The notes beneath the pieces are model-generated. The model was given only the letters and a program-made list of their open reading frames with translations. It was not told the origin of the DNA and did no database searches. The translations under genes and the position numbers were made by a program. Positions 25,601 to 37,925 of a stretch of DNA of 64,000 bases are shown piece by piece; the first letter of the stretch is position 1; every line of letters begins with the position of its first letter. The DNA is from Burhinus oedicnemus (Eukaryota; Chordata; Aves; Charadriiformes; Burhinidae): NCBI GenBank assembly GCA_008921705.1, contig VFFE01007789.1, positions 2,049,285-2,113,284 on the forward strand. The letters run 5' to 3'.

Positions 25601-26656
25601 TTGAGGGAAGAATTAGTTCTCACCAGCTACTCTAATCTTGCTCTTTTCTACAGCAACATGAGAAGAGGTTTAATAACGTGAGCATGAAGCATTCTGAATT
25701 TTAATAATTTTGGGCACCCTCAAGATGGTAGTTACATTTCAATGACTGTTTTCTGTCCTGATGGCATAAGGGGCAATGGAGCGTGAGGAGGAGTAAAAGA
25801 AATATCATCAGAGTTCCTGTAATGAAGATGCTTTTTCAGGGAAGAGTCATGATAACACCCAGGCTTCTCCTGGGCCAATAGAGCTGACAAGCCACAGAAG
25901 CACTTAAGGAGAGTAACACTGAAGAAATAACATTGAGCAGTGGATTCCCACTGTCTAACCAAGCTGCGAGGAGAGAAGTAGCACAGGGAGAATGACAAAT
26001 GTGTGAAGACTTGGATTTGTAGTTGTCTCAACAAGTCTGTCTCTGCAGTAAAATCAAAAGACCCCAGTCAAAATTAACTGTCAGATGTACCAAAAAATGA
26101 CAGGACTTACAGACAGATTTTCACAGCTCTAAACAGCTCTTAGCTCTAACAGTTGCATGGAAGCTGAATGTGTTAAAAGACTTGCCTTTAGAAATTGCCT
26201 TTAGAAATTTTTACAACCTAAGCAGTTCTACTTTCTTACTTTCATGGCTTTTAGTACAAACAAGAAATAATGTGCAAATAACACTGAAAGTTATTGAAGC
26301 ATTGCATCCCTTGGACATAAATGCAGCTAATGCCTCAAAAGCGCGTCTCTGAAGAAAAAAAGATCTTAAATCTGTAGCTCAGATAATAGCTTTCTACAAT
26401 AATTCCTTAGCTATTCCTATGGGATGTGGTAGATACAGCTAGGACGAGGAATGCTAACAAACCTTAGGATGTAGCAGTAAGTACGTCATAACAATTTTTG
26501 CCAAGATACTAATCCAATCCCACAGTGATCAGCTCCACCTATGTCACAGTCCTGAAGGAGAGAAAGGATGTTGCTTAGAGAAACGCACTTGAGCTGTTTT
26601 ATGGTCGAAAAGAGTGGAGACACGTAGGTTTTCAATGAGAATTTAATATAAAGCAG

Positions 26657-26722
26657 GTGGGTTTTTTTAATTTCGGTTTGGCTTTAGTTTGTTTTTTTTT
26701 GTTGTTGTTTTTGGGTTTTTTG
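26657..26722 (+). repeat. T/G-rich low-complexity tract
   Basis: Repeated T-runs separated by GG, G or GTTGTTG, on the plus strand. Confidence 0.8.
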
Positions 26723-29700
26723 CCTTGAAGCCTAGACAGGTTATCATAAAGAAAATTCCATATTATACTGGTCAGACGTGAAATACAAATGATAGGAAAG
26801 TGAAGTATGGAATAAACTTTTCACAGCCTGATTTTTTTATTCCCAAGAAATACATTAGAATTACACAGTTGAGCTTTCAAAGCTGACTAACAGAATATAT
26901 TGAGAAATAAAAAGTAATTCAAAATCATAGTTTGATTTTTATAGAGTGGGAACCTATCACTTAGAGCGTAGCACCTTTTGTAAATAAAACACTTTTAATA
27001 GTTAAAATACAATTGTATGAAGGCTCCATAAGCACACAGTGCAGTAGTGAGTGATGTTCATAACGCATTTCACACAGTTTTGGCTGTTGGGAGCTGTATT
27101 GTTAGGCTGCTGGCTGGGACTCAGGATATCCCTTACTGCTTTCAAAAAATCTCTTGGGCCCTTAATTTCCAGCTGAACAGTCACCAAAGATCCATGGAAG
27201 AGACCTTGAGCAAAACTTAGACCTAATACAGCAGTGCGGATGTGTTTTTTTGTTTTTGTTTTTCTTTTCAAATGCTAGATATGTTTGATCCTTTCAGCTC
27301 TTATTTATGTAGTGAAAACAGTTTATTTGAGGGAACTTGCAAATTGTACAAGGGACTATCTAGATTTAAACCTGGTCTTATTTCAGCAAAGTATGGCTCT
27401 TCTCCTTGGACATGTATTTCTTCATCAAATATTGTCTCTACAAAGATACATTTCTTTTAAGCTCTTCTGGGAAGTAAAGAAGGGCTCTGGTGTACTGCTT
27501 TTAGAAGACTATACCTTCAGAGCTGCCATTTTTAGGATTGTTTGGCAAAGCCCAGCAGTGTCAATTACAATCACAGAAGCAAGCATCTAAACTCGACAGA
27601 TAATCAAATAATCTTTGTTGTGAAAGGATACCACCCTTCCCTCCACCTCCTCTCTGTACTTCAAGATCATTTGAACCTTTTGGTAACTGAAACTCTGGGA
27701 GGAGCTATTTCCTGCAAGAATGACTCCATATTTCTGCATTTGTCCATGTTTCTGGTATACATTGTTTAAAAAAAAGCCCATGTGAACAGGACAAATTAAA
27801 CACAGCCTACAGTACTCATCTGCCCTAGTGACTGTAATAGATTACAGTTGCTGGAAAACCGCACAAATTGTGTTTGCAACGTTCCTCCAGCTGTCTTCTG
27901 GATTCTGACAACGATGCTGTGACGATGTTTCAGCTCTCACCCAAAATTTTCATAGTGCTCTTCTGGCCTTTATTGAGGTTTATCTGAAAATTTTACTTAC
28001 CAATTTGCCCTTTCTTTGCTGTCTTTGGAGGTGGTCCAGTCTTTAAGCGTGACCCTCTTTTCCCATGACATTTGAATTGTTTGATTCTGCTCTGGGCATG
28101 CCTTTAGTCAAACTGCTAGGAAACCCAAAACATAAACATGCTGTGTATTTTTTTTTATTCTTCAGCAAATTTTCGTTTTGGTTTTGGTATGTTTTCTTTT
28201 GTTCTTCCTGCTTCTTCAGCTAAGCTGTTTCTAGGGAAGCTGTTAATAAGGGAGGGATTTGTAGTGCTACACGAGATTACCCAGTACACAGGCATCTGCT
28301 ACTGCCTGGGAAGCCCACCAGGGCTGCGTCTGCCTCCATGCAAGATGCCCCAGAGGCACCGGGGCCAGGTTTGGCAAAAGTCTCCGATAGCCTCAGGGCA
28401 TCTCAACGAGCACTAGGAGCCTACGTGTGGGCGAGTGAACTTAACCTTTGGTCTTGATCTCTCTTGTTACCTGCGCGTGTGAGGAATAGCATTGGCAAGA
28501 TGCAGGACATATGTAGTTGCATCTGTGTGTTTGCAGATTGCAACCATGATAAAAATGGAGTTAATGACTATGCTACTAGCAGATTGTAGAAGAGTCAAAT
28601 GAGAGATCAAATGAGAATCAAATCAAAACGAGAGACTGTGGTTTTATTTCTAATGCTTTAGAACTTTCTGCAATGTTCGTATGTGTTGTTCACCTGTTGC
28701 CATTGTAAAAGATCAATTAAAAATGAAAGCATTATCGTAATTAGCTAGACAGGTCCATTTCCACTGCACCAGCACGTGTTGTGAATGTCCCCAGGGTATT
28801 TTTTTTGGACAGTGAAATTGTTGATGGTGCTGGTACTTGAAAAGCTATATTTAGCTTTTGAAGTTAACACACTTTCAGTTCTATTGTTTTGTTTCAAGTG
28901 CAGAGATTTGAGAAATCCTCAGTGTATTGCGACCACTATGAATAAATTTCCCAACTAAAAGAACTGTAGAGTTGTTCAAAATTGCTGTTAGTCTGAGAGA
29001 GAGCTTCAGAATCTAAATAAAGACTTGAATCTTATATCTGCAGCTTTTTAAAATTGATCTTCAGCAATGATAATTATCAGATACTAGTTTGAATCTCCTG
29101 TGGTGTAACATGGATGCATAGCTCTTCCATATATTATGCATACTGTTTTAATGGAAGTTGTATTCTATTTTACATTGTAATATTTTTCACGTTTTTAATC
29201 TAGAGATATGTTCTCTTTCAAGTAATAATAATTTTCTTATGGTTCCTCTCCTTTCCTAACATTCTTGGCCTCTGGCACATGTTTAACAGGTCAGACTACT
29301 TATTCACTGTAGTTCATTCTGGCACTATAATTGTATAATTTATAATAATAATGAGACAATGAGTTTAGCTGCTGTCACCAGGTGATCACTTTAAAAATCA
29401 AGAAGTATTTAAAACAATCTATTTCAGGTGGGTTTATATTGTCCGTGTTGCTGTAGAGGTGCATTCAGGATTCTCATTGGTCACAATGGCTTGACTGACA
29501 GCTATGGTTCCTTTGTGATCACGTGTCTAGGAATAGATTTCTAATTCCTTTATGGGACAAATGAAGGAATCATGGAAATCAATGTGACTGATTGCCAGAT
29601 TGTTAAAATCAGGTATTTAACTCACCTTTTTTAATGCTTATATATTGCAGGTGACTGTCATTTTGTGGAACATAGCACTAGTGTTTCATTACACTTTACT

Positions 29701-32367
29701 ACAAAGTAGGTAGTCTTGAGTATTGGTTTGAAAATTGTAAGTAGTGCACAATGTGAAGGAATATTTGTTTGGTTATTGGGGCAAATTGTGTAAATCATAA
29801 TTAAGATGGCTGAAAAAAACTGCCATCCACAATGCTGTTCTATGCAATACAATCTGTAGGTTGAGTGCTTGGAATGGGTAGCAAGAGATTAGAAAGGGAC
29901 GGATCTGGACTCAGGAGGTCACTGAGGTAATGATTTTACCTTCCCTTCACTGTAGGAGTGAAGGGGTGGAGGAGCCTACTTCGACTTTCTTGGGTGCAAA
30001 GAGAATATTAAGGTAAGAGTTAGTCAAGTAACTCAACACTGGGAATTTCTTGTGGGAGATGTTCCTTTAAACTCAGCATCTGAAGTGTCCCTAGTGATAC
30101 CACAGACAATAATGTCCAAATCATAGCCCAAGAACAATTTTTGGTCTGAGACCATCTTACAAACAGGCAAGTACAGTTACAGATGAAAGGGTAGTGTAGA
30201 AAATAAACGACTGATAATTTATTAGCAGAAATATTGGGTTATATTTTCTTGACTTTTCATTTGCCTGGGTTTTCTCTTACTTAGCCCAAGGACTTTTACT
30301 CTCCTTTGGCAGTCCCTTTGACAGTTGCTACAGAAATGGATGGTAAATCCATTGACAATTGTTGAGTAGGTATTTAAACGTCAGACGTGACACAACATGC
30401 AGTGTGGTGATGGACAAGTCACTTAAATTCTGTTTAGTTTTTTTTCTCGGAAAAATCAGGGGTTTTATTACTTTTATCCTTCAAAATTTATCTGCAGGTT
30501 TCTGTAGGCCTCTCAAAAACTGTAAATCAAAGTAGACTGATTCTAAATACTACACTTCTCACTGGTGTTCTCCTACAGAGAATGAAAATTATATCTGTAT
30601 TAGCAGTTAGAAGACACTTAGATTCTCAGGACTGTTTGTCAGACATTAAACTGGTTAAAACGTCTCTCACATTAGGTATGTCCTTAAGAGCCAGATATTG
30701 CTTAAGAATTCCTTCACAAAACCGCTACTGAAGATAGCAGCTGGCTCTCGACTCTTAGATTCAGGATCAGTACTTTTAATTATCTTACTCTCATGTTCCA
30801 TTTATGTTCTTTCTTGGTGCTTCTCTGTGACCTTAAAGAAAAAAATACAGTGAAGCGTGTTTTTTTAAGTTGTTTTGGGGTTTAGAACTAAACCAATTTT
30901 CTTCATAGTGTAATCATTCTACATTTGGTAGCACTGTATAGTTTCAGTAGCTGATTTGGCTCCCACATTTGAATTAGTCTGAATTTCCCATCAGTTTGGT
31001 AGTCTGATTTTCAACAGATGTTTCAGGGTCATCTTCCTTGTAATGTCTGACCCTCAGAGATGACCAGCCAAGTGGGGTTCAGAGTTCAGATCTCTGGGTG
31101 ATGACCACTTCAGATTTAAAGTTCTCTGTTCCTTAAAAACACTGGTCAAAGATTTATCTTCTCCATAGCCTTGTAAAGTGGTGTAATGAGACAGGCTGAG
31201 GATCAGTAATGACTTCAAAGTTAAAAATTGTTTGATAGCAACAACATGGGAATGAATTTACTTAGTCTGGTGGTTGCAACTGGTGCTTACTGATATCTCA
31301 ACATCTTATGGAATTCGTATCTGGAAGACGATGTCTTTTAGAATAGGACAAACCAAATATAGCTAAAGTTGTCAGTGTGACTCTTGGCCAGGGTCTGTAC
31401 CTAATCTATTTAATGCTTTGCTTAGAGAAAGCAAAAAGTACTTTGCTTCCTAGTCTATAAAATGTTTATGTTATATCCAGAATAATTAATGCCATCATTA
31501 AAATGCCACTAGTTTTGGAATGACATGCAGCAACTGTTTAGTGGTGCACAGTCCGTAAAGATTTGGGACGTTGCAAAAGAAAGTGAAGAATAAAGATGAT
31601 TTTGTGATTTTTGTGCACTGTCCTCATCACTGAGCAGTTGTAAAATATGCTGGTGCAGTAGTTGTTTTCCAATATCTCCTGAGAAAGGGAAATATATTTA
31701 CTGGGTGGGGGGAAGAACCAACCAGGTTTTATTCCTGTAAATTTTTATTTCTTTTGAGAAACCTGGAGATGTTAGAGCAATGACAAGTTATCTCATGAAA
31801 TGTCACCTATTCTTTGTGTGGTGTCGACCTATAGCAATAGTCACGCATTTTTATTTCTGTAAAATTACTTACAGGGTCAGTAGGACATGTACCTGTTACG
31901 GAATTCATTTGCCAGCAAGACTTGCATCCAGTTAAGAATTAGCACAGAAATTTTATGTCTGCCCTTGGCCCAGTTATATATCTCACCAATAAAGCACTTG
32001 ATTAGTTCCTTTGGAGGGGGGTGGGGAATAGCTATTCTTACAGCTTCAGAAGAGAACAGAGTTCTCTCTCCACCGTATATGCTGGTTAATTTAGAATACC
32101 ACATTCGTTACTTGCTGTGTTTCATCAAATACCCTGCTCTATCAACAGCAAGAGGAAGTCAGTGCAGGAGAAATCTGGATTTTACCAAAGGAAGCTTGGC
32201 ATTTATCTACCTCGATAGAAATAAATGCAGGAGATTTTGTTTGTTTCTGAATGGTTCCCTCACAGGGAATCAGTTGGGTGATGTTGTTTCCGTTGGCTCC
32301 AGCAATGTCAAGGCCATTGATGATGAAAGTTTTGTACTGTTTTTCCCCATCGCTTGGAAAATTCTCT

Positions 32368-32397
32368 CCCCTCCTCCCTCTCTCCCCCCCGCCCCCC
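32368..32397 (-). other. Potential G-quadruplex motif (G-rich on minus strand)
   Basis: On the plus strand four C-runs, C4 (32368-32371), C3 (32376-32378), C7 (32384-32390) and C6 (32392-32397), are separated by short spacers. The minus strand therefore meets the four-G-run pattern with loops of 1 to 5 nt. Folding is not demonstrated. Confidence 0.5.
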
Positions 32398-35300
32398 TCG
32401 CAACCAAATCCCTGCCAGGCAAGCAGCTGTGAACAAAAAAATTTCTCAGCAAGATGAATTTGAAGTTTTGCATGCTCTGTGGAACGGGATATACAAATAC
32501 AGCTTTGAGAGGGTAACAGTTGAGGGGTGCACATCCAGACTCACTCGTGTGTGCATGAAATGGATGAGCCTTTTAAAGTGTTTTATTAAGTTAAAAGATG
32601 CAGGAAAGAATTGAAAAATGCATGTGAAGGTTATTTTTTCATAGTGACTTTTGGTACCTCAGTCTGAGGTAAGTAGTGCCTGAAGGTTTGATGTCCAAGC
32701 TTTGCTTTGCTATTAAAGTCAGTTAGCAAAACTAGTGAATATGAGTACTGCGGTTCCATTTCAGACACTGTCAGACCAATGGCAGGAACCAGTCTGTAGA
32801 ATTACAAACTCAGTCAATGTGTTTTGGTAGACGTTATCCTTATTAAAGCTTCCCATCAAATTCCATGCGTTTTGTTTCTACCGGGGATTTTTTTTTAATG
32901 GAGGAGTGAGAAATCAGTATGAGAATTCTGTGTTGTTTTTTTTTCTCCGGGAAAATAAATGCAGGATGTGAGTGTGCAGAAAATATGGACACCTATATTA
33001 AAGCCACCTAATATTTTCCATGCTTGCAGTGGAAATTTTCAGTTGCTTGCAATTTTGACAAACTTTAACTGAGATTTTCCATTACATGTTTCTGCCTTTA
33101 TATTATTATTATTTTTATATTTGGAGGGGAGATAATGTGTTTAAATGTGTAAAAGACATATAAATAACATTTATATGTAATTTATGACCAGAATAGCAGT
33201 GCTTGATTCCCATTCCTCTGCTGTAGCTATGGTGCTTGTAATGTTTTATTACATTTGGTCTGTAATATTTCATTTTCATGAAGTACCTTGTCCAAGTGAG
33301 ACTCGAGTTTATCAAGGCAGTGATTTTTGTGTCCAATTTATGTAAGATTTTTTTAATGTTCATAGTTAATATTTTATTTTGGTTTGCATTCAGGTAAGTC
33401 AGGGTGGAATGCTGCAAAAGGATATGGAAAAGTCTGTTTGTAATTAAAGGAACACTAATTGGACTTTAGGGACTGTGTGTAAGATACACTAGTCTTTCCC
33501 ACGGCCACACCCTGAGCATATGATCTTTAACTGAATTCATGGAAACATTCACACTGCTTCCTACAGATTGCAGCTGGCACTGTCTATAAAATCTCTGCTT
33601 CACAAAGAGCAGAGGATTTTATGTGATAATGTGCAACGATACATTTCATTCTGCTGCAGTGTTACTATACAGCTATGTGAAACAGATGGAATGCATTGTA
33701 AAAAGACTGTAAAATGCAATGCAATTATGCAATAATATCAAAATCCTGGTAATGGTCATCCTTGCAGTTCTTGCTCAGAGGAGGTGAAATAGTGCAGTGC
33801 TTGACCATCAAATATGTGTGTGGCTTACAGATTGCATGCCAGCTAAGTTGTTAGATGACCCACCAACTGCTTTTGCTATTTCAAACTTTTAACATCTTTC
33901 CCACCAGCATAATCACTGCAAGTAGAATTTTTCAATGGCACGGAATCACTTTTCTATTAACAGCACGAAACTGTAATAGGATGTCAACTGAAATATAAGA
34001 CCAGTTAGACCTGAGCCCGTCCAGTTCACCACTCAGCTTTCAGCAGTTGTTAATCTCTGGTATTTCAAAGAAAGAACTAAGACTGTGCAAGAGACAATTG
34101 ATGGACAGTTGTCGGTGCCTGTTGGGGGATTGTATGTAACACAAGAAACGTTCGAGACTCTTGCATTTGTACTGGTGCCAGTTGTTTTGTGTTCTCCATG
34201 TGCACTTTCAAATCAGAATGAGGAATGCATAGGGCAAATACCGTAAGAGAGGTTAGCGTAGTCATTTGGTAGCAGTTTGCTTCCTGTTCAAAGGAAGTCA
34301 CTTCTCATTTTGTTAAGCTGGTTAGTTAATTGCTATGATCCTGTAATTAATTTTTAAACTGTCAGCAACTCTAGCAAAATAAGCATTTCTTCACTCCTGG
34401 ATGCTACGGTCTGTGTCAGAGTTGTGCTTACGTCAATATTCCTGTGGGTGTGGTAGGATGTGGGTGAAGCTGAAGGGAATTCCCATTTAGAAGACTTTGA
34501 AACATTGATGGATGATATCTTCCTCAATTTATCGACACTAATGTTAACTCAGATTGATGGACAATGGCGTTAATGTAAATATCATTGGCTGTAGCAGTAT
34601 CTTAGTACATGTTTTCACCTGATGGAGTTGTATGTAGAGGATAGAAAAACCTTTTATCACTCTGCCTACTTTATGGCTACCTTAAGATGGTTTCTGCAGC
34701 TAATCTGTGAGCAGAAAGAGAGTTACATATAAAAAGAAAAGCTCTGGTTATAAATGTAAAGACAAAAGCTTTGACATTGTTGTGTTCTTAATCTGCCCTT
34801 TGAGTATGTGCATCCATTCTTTTCTGTCATTAGAAGTCATTCACAAGCCTTTGCTCTTCACTGTGCTGAGTATAGGCCCTTGGAAGTCAAGATGTGTCTG
34901 TCTGTGGGTCTCAAAGTGTGCATATACTGGTATGCAGCTAGGAATCATTATTCAACACTAGGCTTTAAAAAATATATAGAAGGTAATTTCTTTCCATGAT
35001 GTTGGGATTAACTACTTCTGTTTTTTAACTTTCTTTACAAACCCCTGTGTGGCTAGCACACTCTGTGTGAGCCCAATTTAAAACATTTGCTGCTAAAATG
35101 CCGTTTAAGGGATATAACAGGTGAAAAAAACGTAGGAAAGATGGGAAATATCTGTAGCTAATTATAAAGCAGAGGAGACGAGCTTCAGACCACTAGAATT
35201 CAAAAGGTTGGTTTTGGCTTCTGCTTGTTCTTGGCTTTTGCTGCAGGACGGATTAGTAGTTTTGATAATTTAACGCAGTATAACTTGTAATGTCTAATAT

Positions 35301-35656
35301 TCAAAGGGTGAAATATTCCAGATCTTGGACTTTTGACTTCTGGCATGTGAAATTTTAAACTCAAGAGGAAATGTTCCGAACTGTGGTGACTTAGGTTGAC
35401 CTGGTAAAGGCTTTGAAGTAGCTGGTGGTTTATTTTGTTCTGAATAAGTATACCAAGCTGAATTTTTCTAAAGCTGTCTTAAATTTACCTGAATGTTTTT
35501 TGGAATAGTAAATGCATTAGAAATATCCCATGAGAGAAAATGTTGATATTTGGCATGAACTTCCATCTGAAATTTCATTCTCAGCCAGACCAAAATTATT
35601 GCTGGTGAAAAGAAAACTGCTTTGGGGATTTTTTTTAGTTCTTAGTGTGATGTTTA

Positions 35657-36758
35657 TTTAAAAAAAAAAAAAAAAATCCAACACAAAATCAGAAGACCAT
35701 AGTGCCTCTGACATTTCCATGGAAAGTTTATCTGTTCATCAGTTCTGTTCAAGTCATTGACCAATGGTGAACCCAAAGTTAGGACACCGGTTCTGATGCA
35801 GTGGCTGCAGCAGCACTGTGTTTATGCTGGCATAAGCAGTTCCCTTTCCTGGCCACCTGCTCCTTCCCCATCCTGCTCTGAGTTGCTGGTGTGGCATGGT
35901 CCACCCAAAAATATGATTTTATATACATATATAGAAACAATATATATAATTATATAATCTAGAATAATAGTGTGTAATAATTTCACAAAAATCATATTTT
36001 AAAACTTCACAAAGCTTTATTTATACCTGAATGAGAGCATGTTTGTGTATATTTGTGTGTGAATATTCACACTTCTAAATGGGAATCTAGAAGAAACTGA
36101 TGTAAAACCTGTGAGTTTCACAGAATATGCTTAACTGCCGAACTGGATCGGGGCCAGTGAGAAAAATCTTGAGTGGTAAGCTCTGAAAAAGTAAAAGTCC
36201 TGATGCATTTTGGTTAACCCATTCTCCCATTTCCATTGCTTTGTTCTGACCTTGAGAAAAGTCTTTGAACTGTGGAAATACTGTTCTTGTAAAATTAGCA
36301 TGTGTCAATGAAGAAATAACAAAAAACTTTTAAAACTCAGCCAGCTGAGAAAATGACTTCATGCTGTAAACATTTTCACAAAGAAACCTTTGGATCTCTT
36401 TTGGGTCATTACTTGGTAAACACCATCAAACAGAATCATTTGAATAAAAACACTGACTGAAAGGGGTGCACAGAGCAGCAGTTCACTCTCAGCAGCCCTG
36501 AAGAAGCAGTGTCCAGGAAAAGAAAACTCCAGACATCTGAGCAAGGGTTTTTATACAAGTGTTAATGTCTATTTGATGAATCCATAAATTCATACTACCA
36601 TTGTTTTAATTCAGAACAGTAGTAATTGTATTTGGAGGTGGAGAGATCTTCTTTGGAGGAATATAACCATATTTGTCATATATATCATAGAATAGCTCAA
36701 GTTGGAAAGGATGAATAAGGATCGTTAAGGTCAACTCCCTGCTCCTTACAGGACTACC
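35657..36758. repeat. Copy 1 of ~1.1-kb duplicated segment, ending at an N gap
   Basis: From the T/A run at 35657 (A17 at 35660-35676) to ggactacc at 36758, the sequence matches 36790-37891 at a constant offset of 1133 bp. Open frames at 35757-35957, 36087-36308 and 36359-36544 have translations identical to those at 36890, 37220 and 37492. Copy 1 stops exactly at the gap. Probably an unmerged contig overlap rather than a real repeat. Confidence 0.95.
36684..36758 (-). mobile_element. CR1 LINE 3'-end fragment, cut by gap
   Basis: atcatagaatagctcaagttgg...ctccctgctccttacaggactacc is the 3' end of a CR1 copy in minus orientation, broken off by the N run. The second copy shows how it continues. 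Confidence 0.8.
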
Positions 36759-36778
36759 NNNNNNNNNNNNNNNNNNNN
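36759..36778. other. Assembly gap (20 N)
   Basis: Exactly 20 N bases, the size commonly used as a placeholder for a gap of unknown or overlapping size. The sequences on its two sides are the end and the start of the duplicated segment. Confidence 0.99.
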
Positions 36779-36789
36779 TAAAATGGTAT

Positions 36790-37891
36790 TTTAAAAAAAA
36801 AAAAAAAAATCCAACACAAAATCAGAAGACCATAGTGCCTCTGACATTTCCATGGAAAGTTTATCTGTTCATCAGTTCTGTTCAAGTCATTGACCAATGG
36901 TGAACCCAAAGTTAGGACACCGGTTCTGATGCAGTGGCTGCAGCAGCACTGTGTTTATGCTGGCATAAGCAGTTCCCTTTCCTGGCCACCTGCTCCTTCC
37001 CCATCCTGCTCTGAGTTGCTGGTGTGGCATGGTCCACCCAAAAATATGATTTTATATACATATATAGAAACAATATATATAATTATATAATCTAGAATAA
37101 TAGTGTGTAATAATTTCACAAAAATCATATTTTAAAACTTCACAAAGCTTTATTTATACCTGAATGAGAGCATGTTTGTGTATATTTGTGTGTGAATATT
37201 CACACTTCTAAATGGGAATCTAGAAGAAACTGATGTAAAACCTGTGAGTTTCACAGAATATGCTTAACTGCCGAACTGGATCGGGGCCAGTGAGAAAAAT
37301 CTTGAGTGGTAAGCTCTGAAAAAGTAAAAGTCCTGATGCATTTTGGTTAACCCATTCTCCCATTTCCATTGCTTTGTTCTGACCTTGAGAAAAGTCTTTG
37401 AACTGTGGAAATACTGTTCTTGTAAAATTAGCATGTGTCAATGAAGAAATAACAAAAAACTTTTAAAACTCAGCCAGCTGAGAAAATGACTTCATGCTGT
37501 AAACATTTTCACAAAGAAACCTTTGGATCTCTTTTGGGTCATTACTTGGTAAACACCATCAAACAGAATCATTTGAATAAAAACACTGACTGAAAGGGGT
37601 GCACAGAGCAGCAGTTCACTCTCAGCAGCCCTGAAGAAGCAGTGTCCAGGAAAAGAAAACTCCAGACATCTGAGCAAGGGTTTTTATACAAGTGTTAATG
37701 TCTATTTGATGAATCCATAAATTCATACTACCATTGTTTTAATTCAGAACAGTAGTAATTGTATTTGGAGGTGGAGAGATCTTCTTTGGAGGAATATAAC
37801 CATATTTGTCATATATATCATAGAATAGCTCAAGTTGGAAAGGATGAATAAGGATCGTTAAGGTCAACTCCCTGCTCCTTACAGGACTACC
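36790..37891. repeat. Copy 2 of ~1.1-kb duplicated segment
   Basis: Begins at the T/A run (A17 at 36793-36809) right after the gap and ends at ggactacc, after which it continues into unique sequence. The short piece between the gap and the A-run (36779-36789) matches copy 1 poorly, as expected for a low-quality contig end. Confidence 0.95.
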
Positions 37892-37925
37892 CAAAACTAA
37901 ATCATATGACTATGAGCATCGTCCA
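37817..37925 (-). mobile_element. CR1 LINE 3'-end fragment (continuous copy)
   Basis: Same CR1 3' end as at 36684, here uninterrupted, running on through ggactacccaaaactaaatcatatgactatgagcatcgtcca, the typical continuation of this CR1 group. Minus orientation, no coding capacity. Confidence 0.85.

Larger units (their letters stand above)
9760..35656 (+). other. CALCRL: CALCRL 5'UTR intron, left part
   Basis: About 26 kb without a recognised exon, RNA gene or intact transposon. It holds T/G-rich low-complexity tracts (10782-10833, 16399-16450, 22568-22660, 26657-26722), a (GAAAA)n microsatellite, and AT/TG-rich stretches near 12.86-12.95 and 15.59-15.68 kb. The longest open frames (18434-18877 and 31887-32432, both plus) have no family motif, are hydrophobic or irregular, and lack splice or poly(A) support. 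Confidence 0.6.

Noticed and set aside
31887..32432. Longest plus-strand open frame (181 codons)
   Set aside because: No recognisable domain, irregular composition, overlapped by open frames in other frames and on the other strand, no splice or poly(A) context; lies in the CALCRL 5'UTR intron.
36057..36072. Perfect 16-bp palindrome GTGTGAATATTCACAC (also at 37190-37205)
   Set aside because: Short, TG-rich context, and its two occurrences only reflect the duplicated segment.
35757..37677. Pairs of identical short open frames (66, 73 and 61 codons)
   Set aside because: They are identical because the DNA is duplicated around the gap, not because of a gene family.
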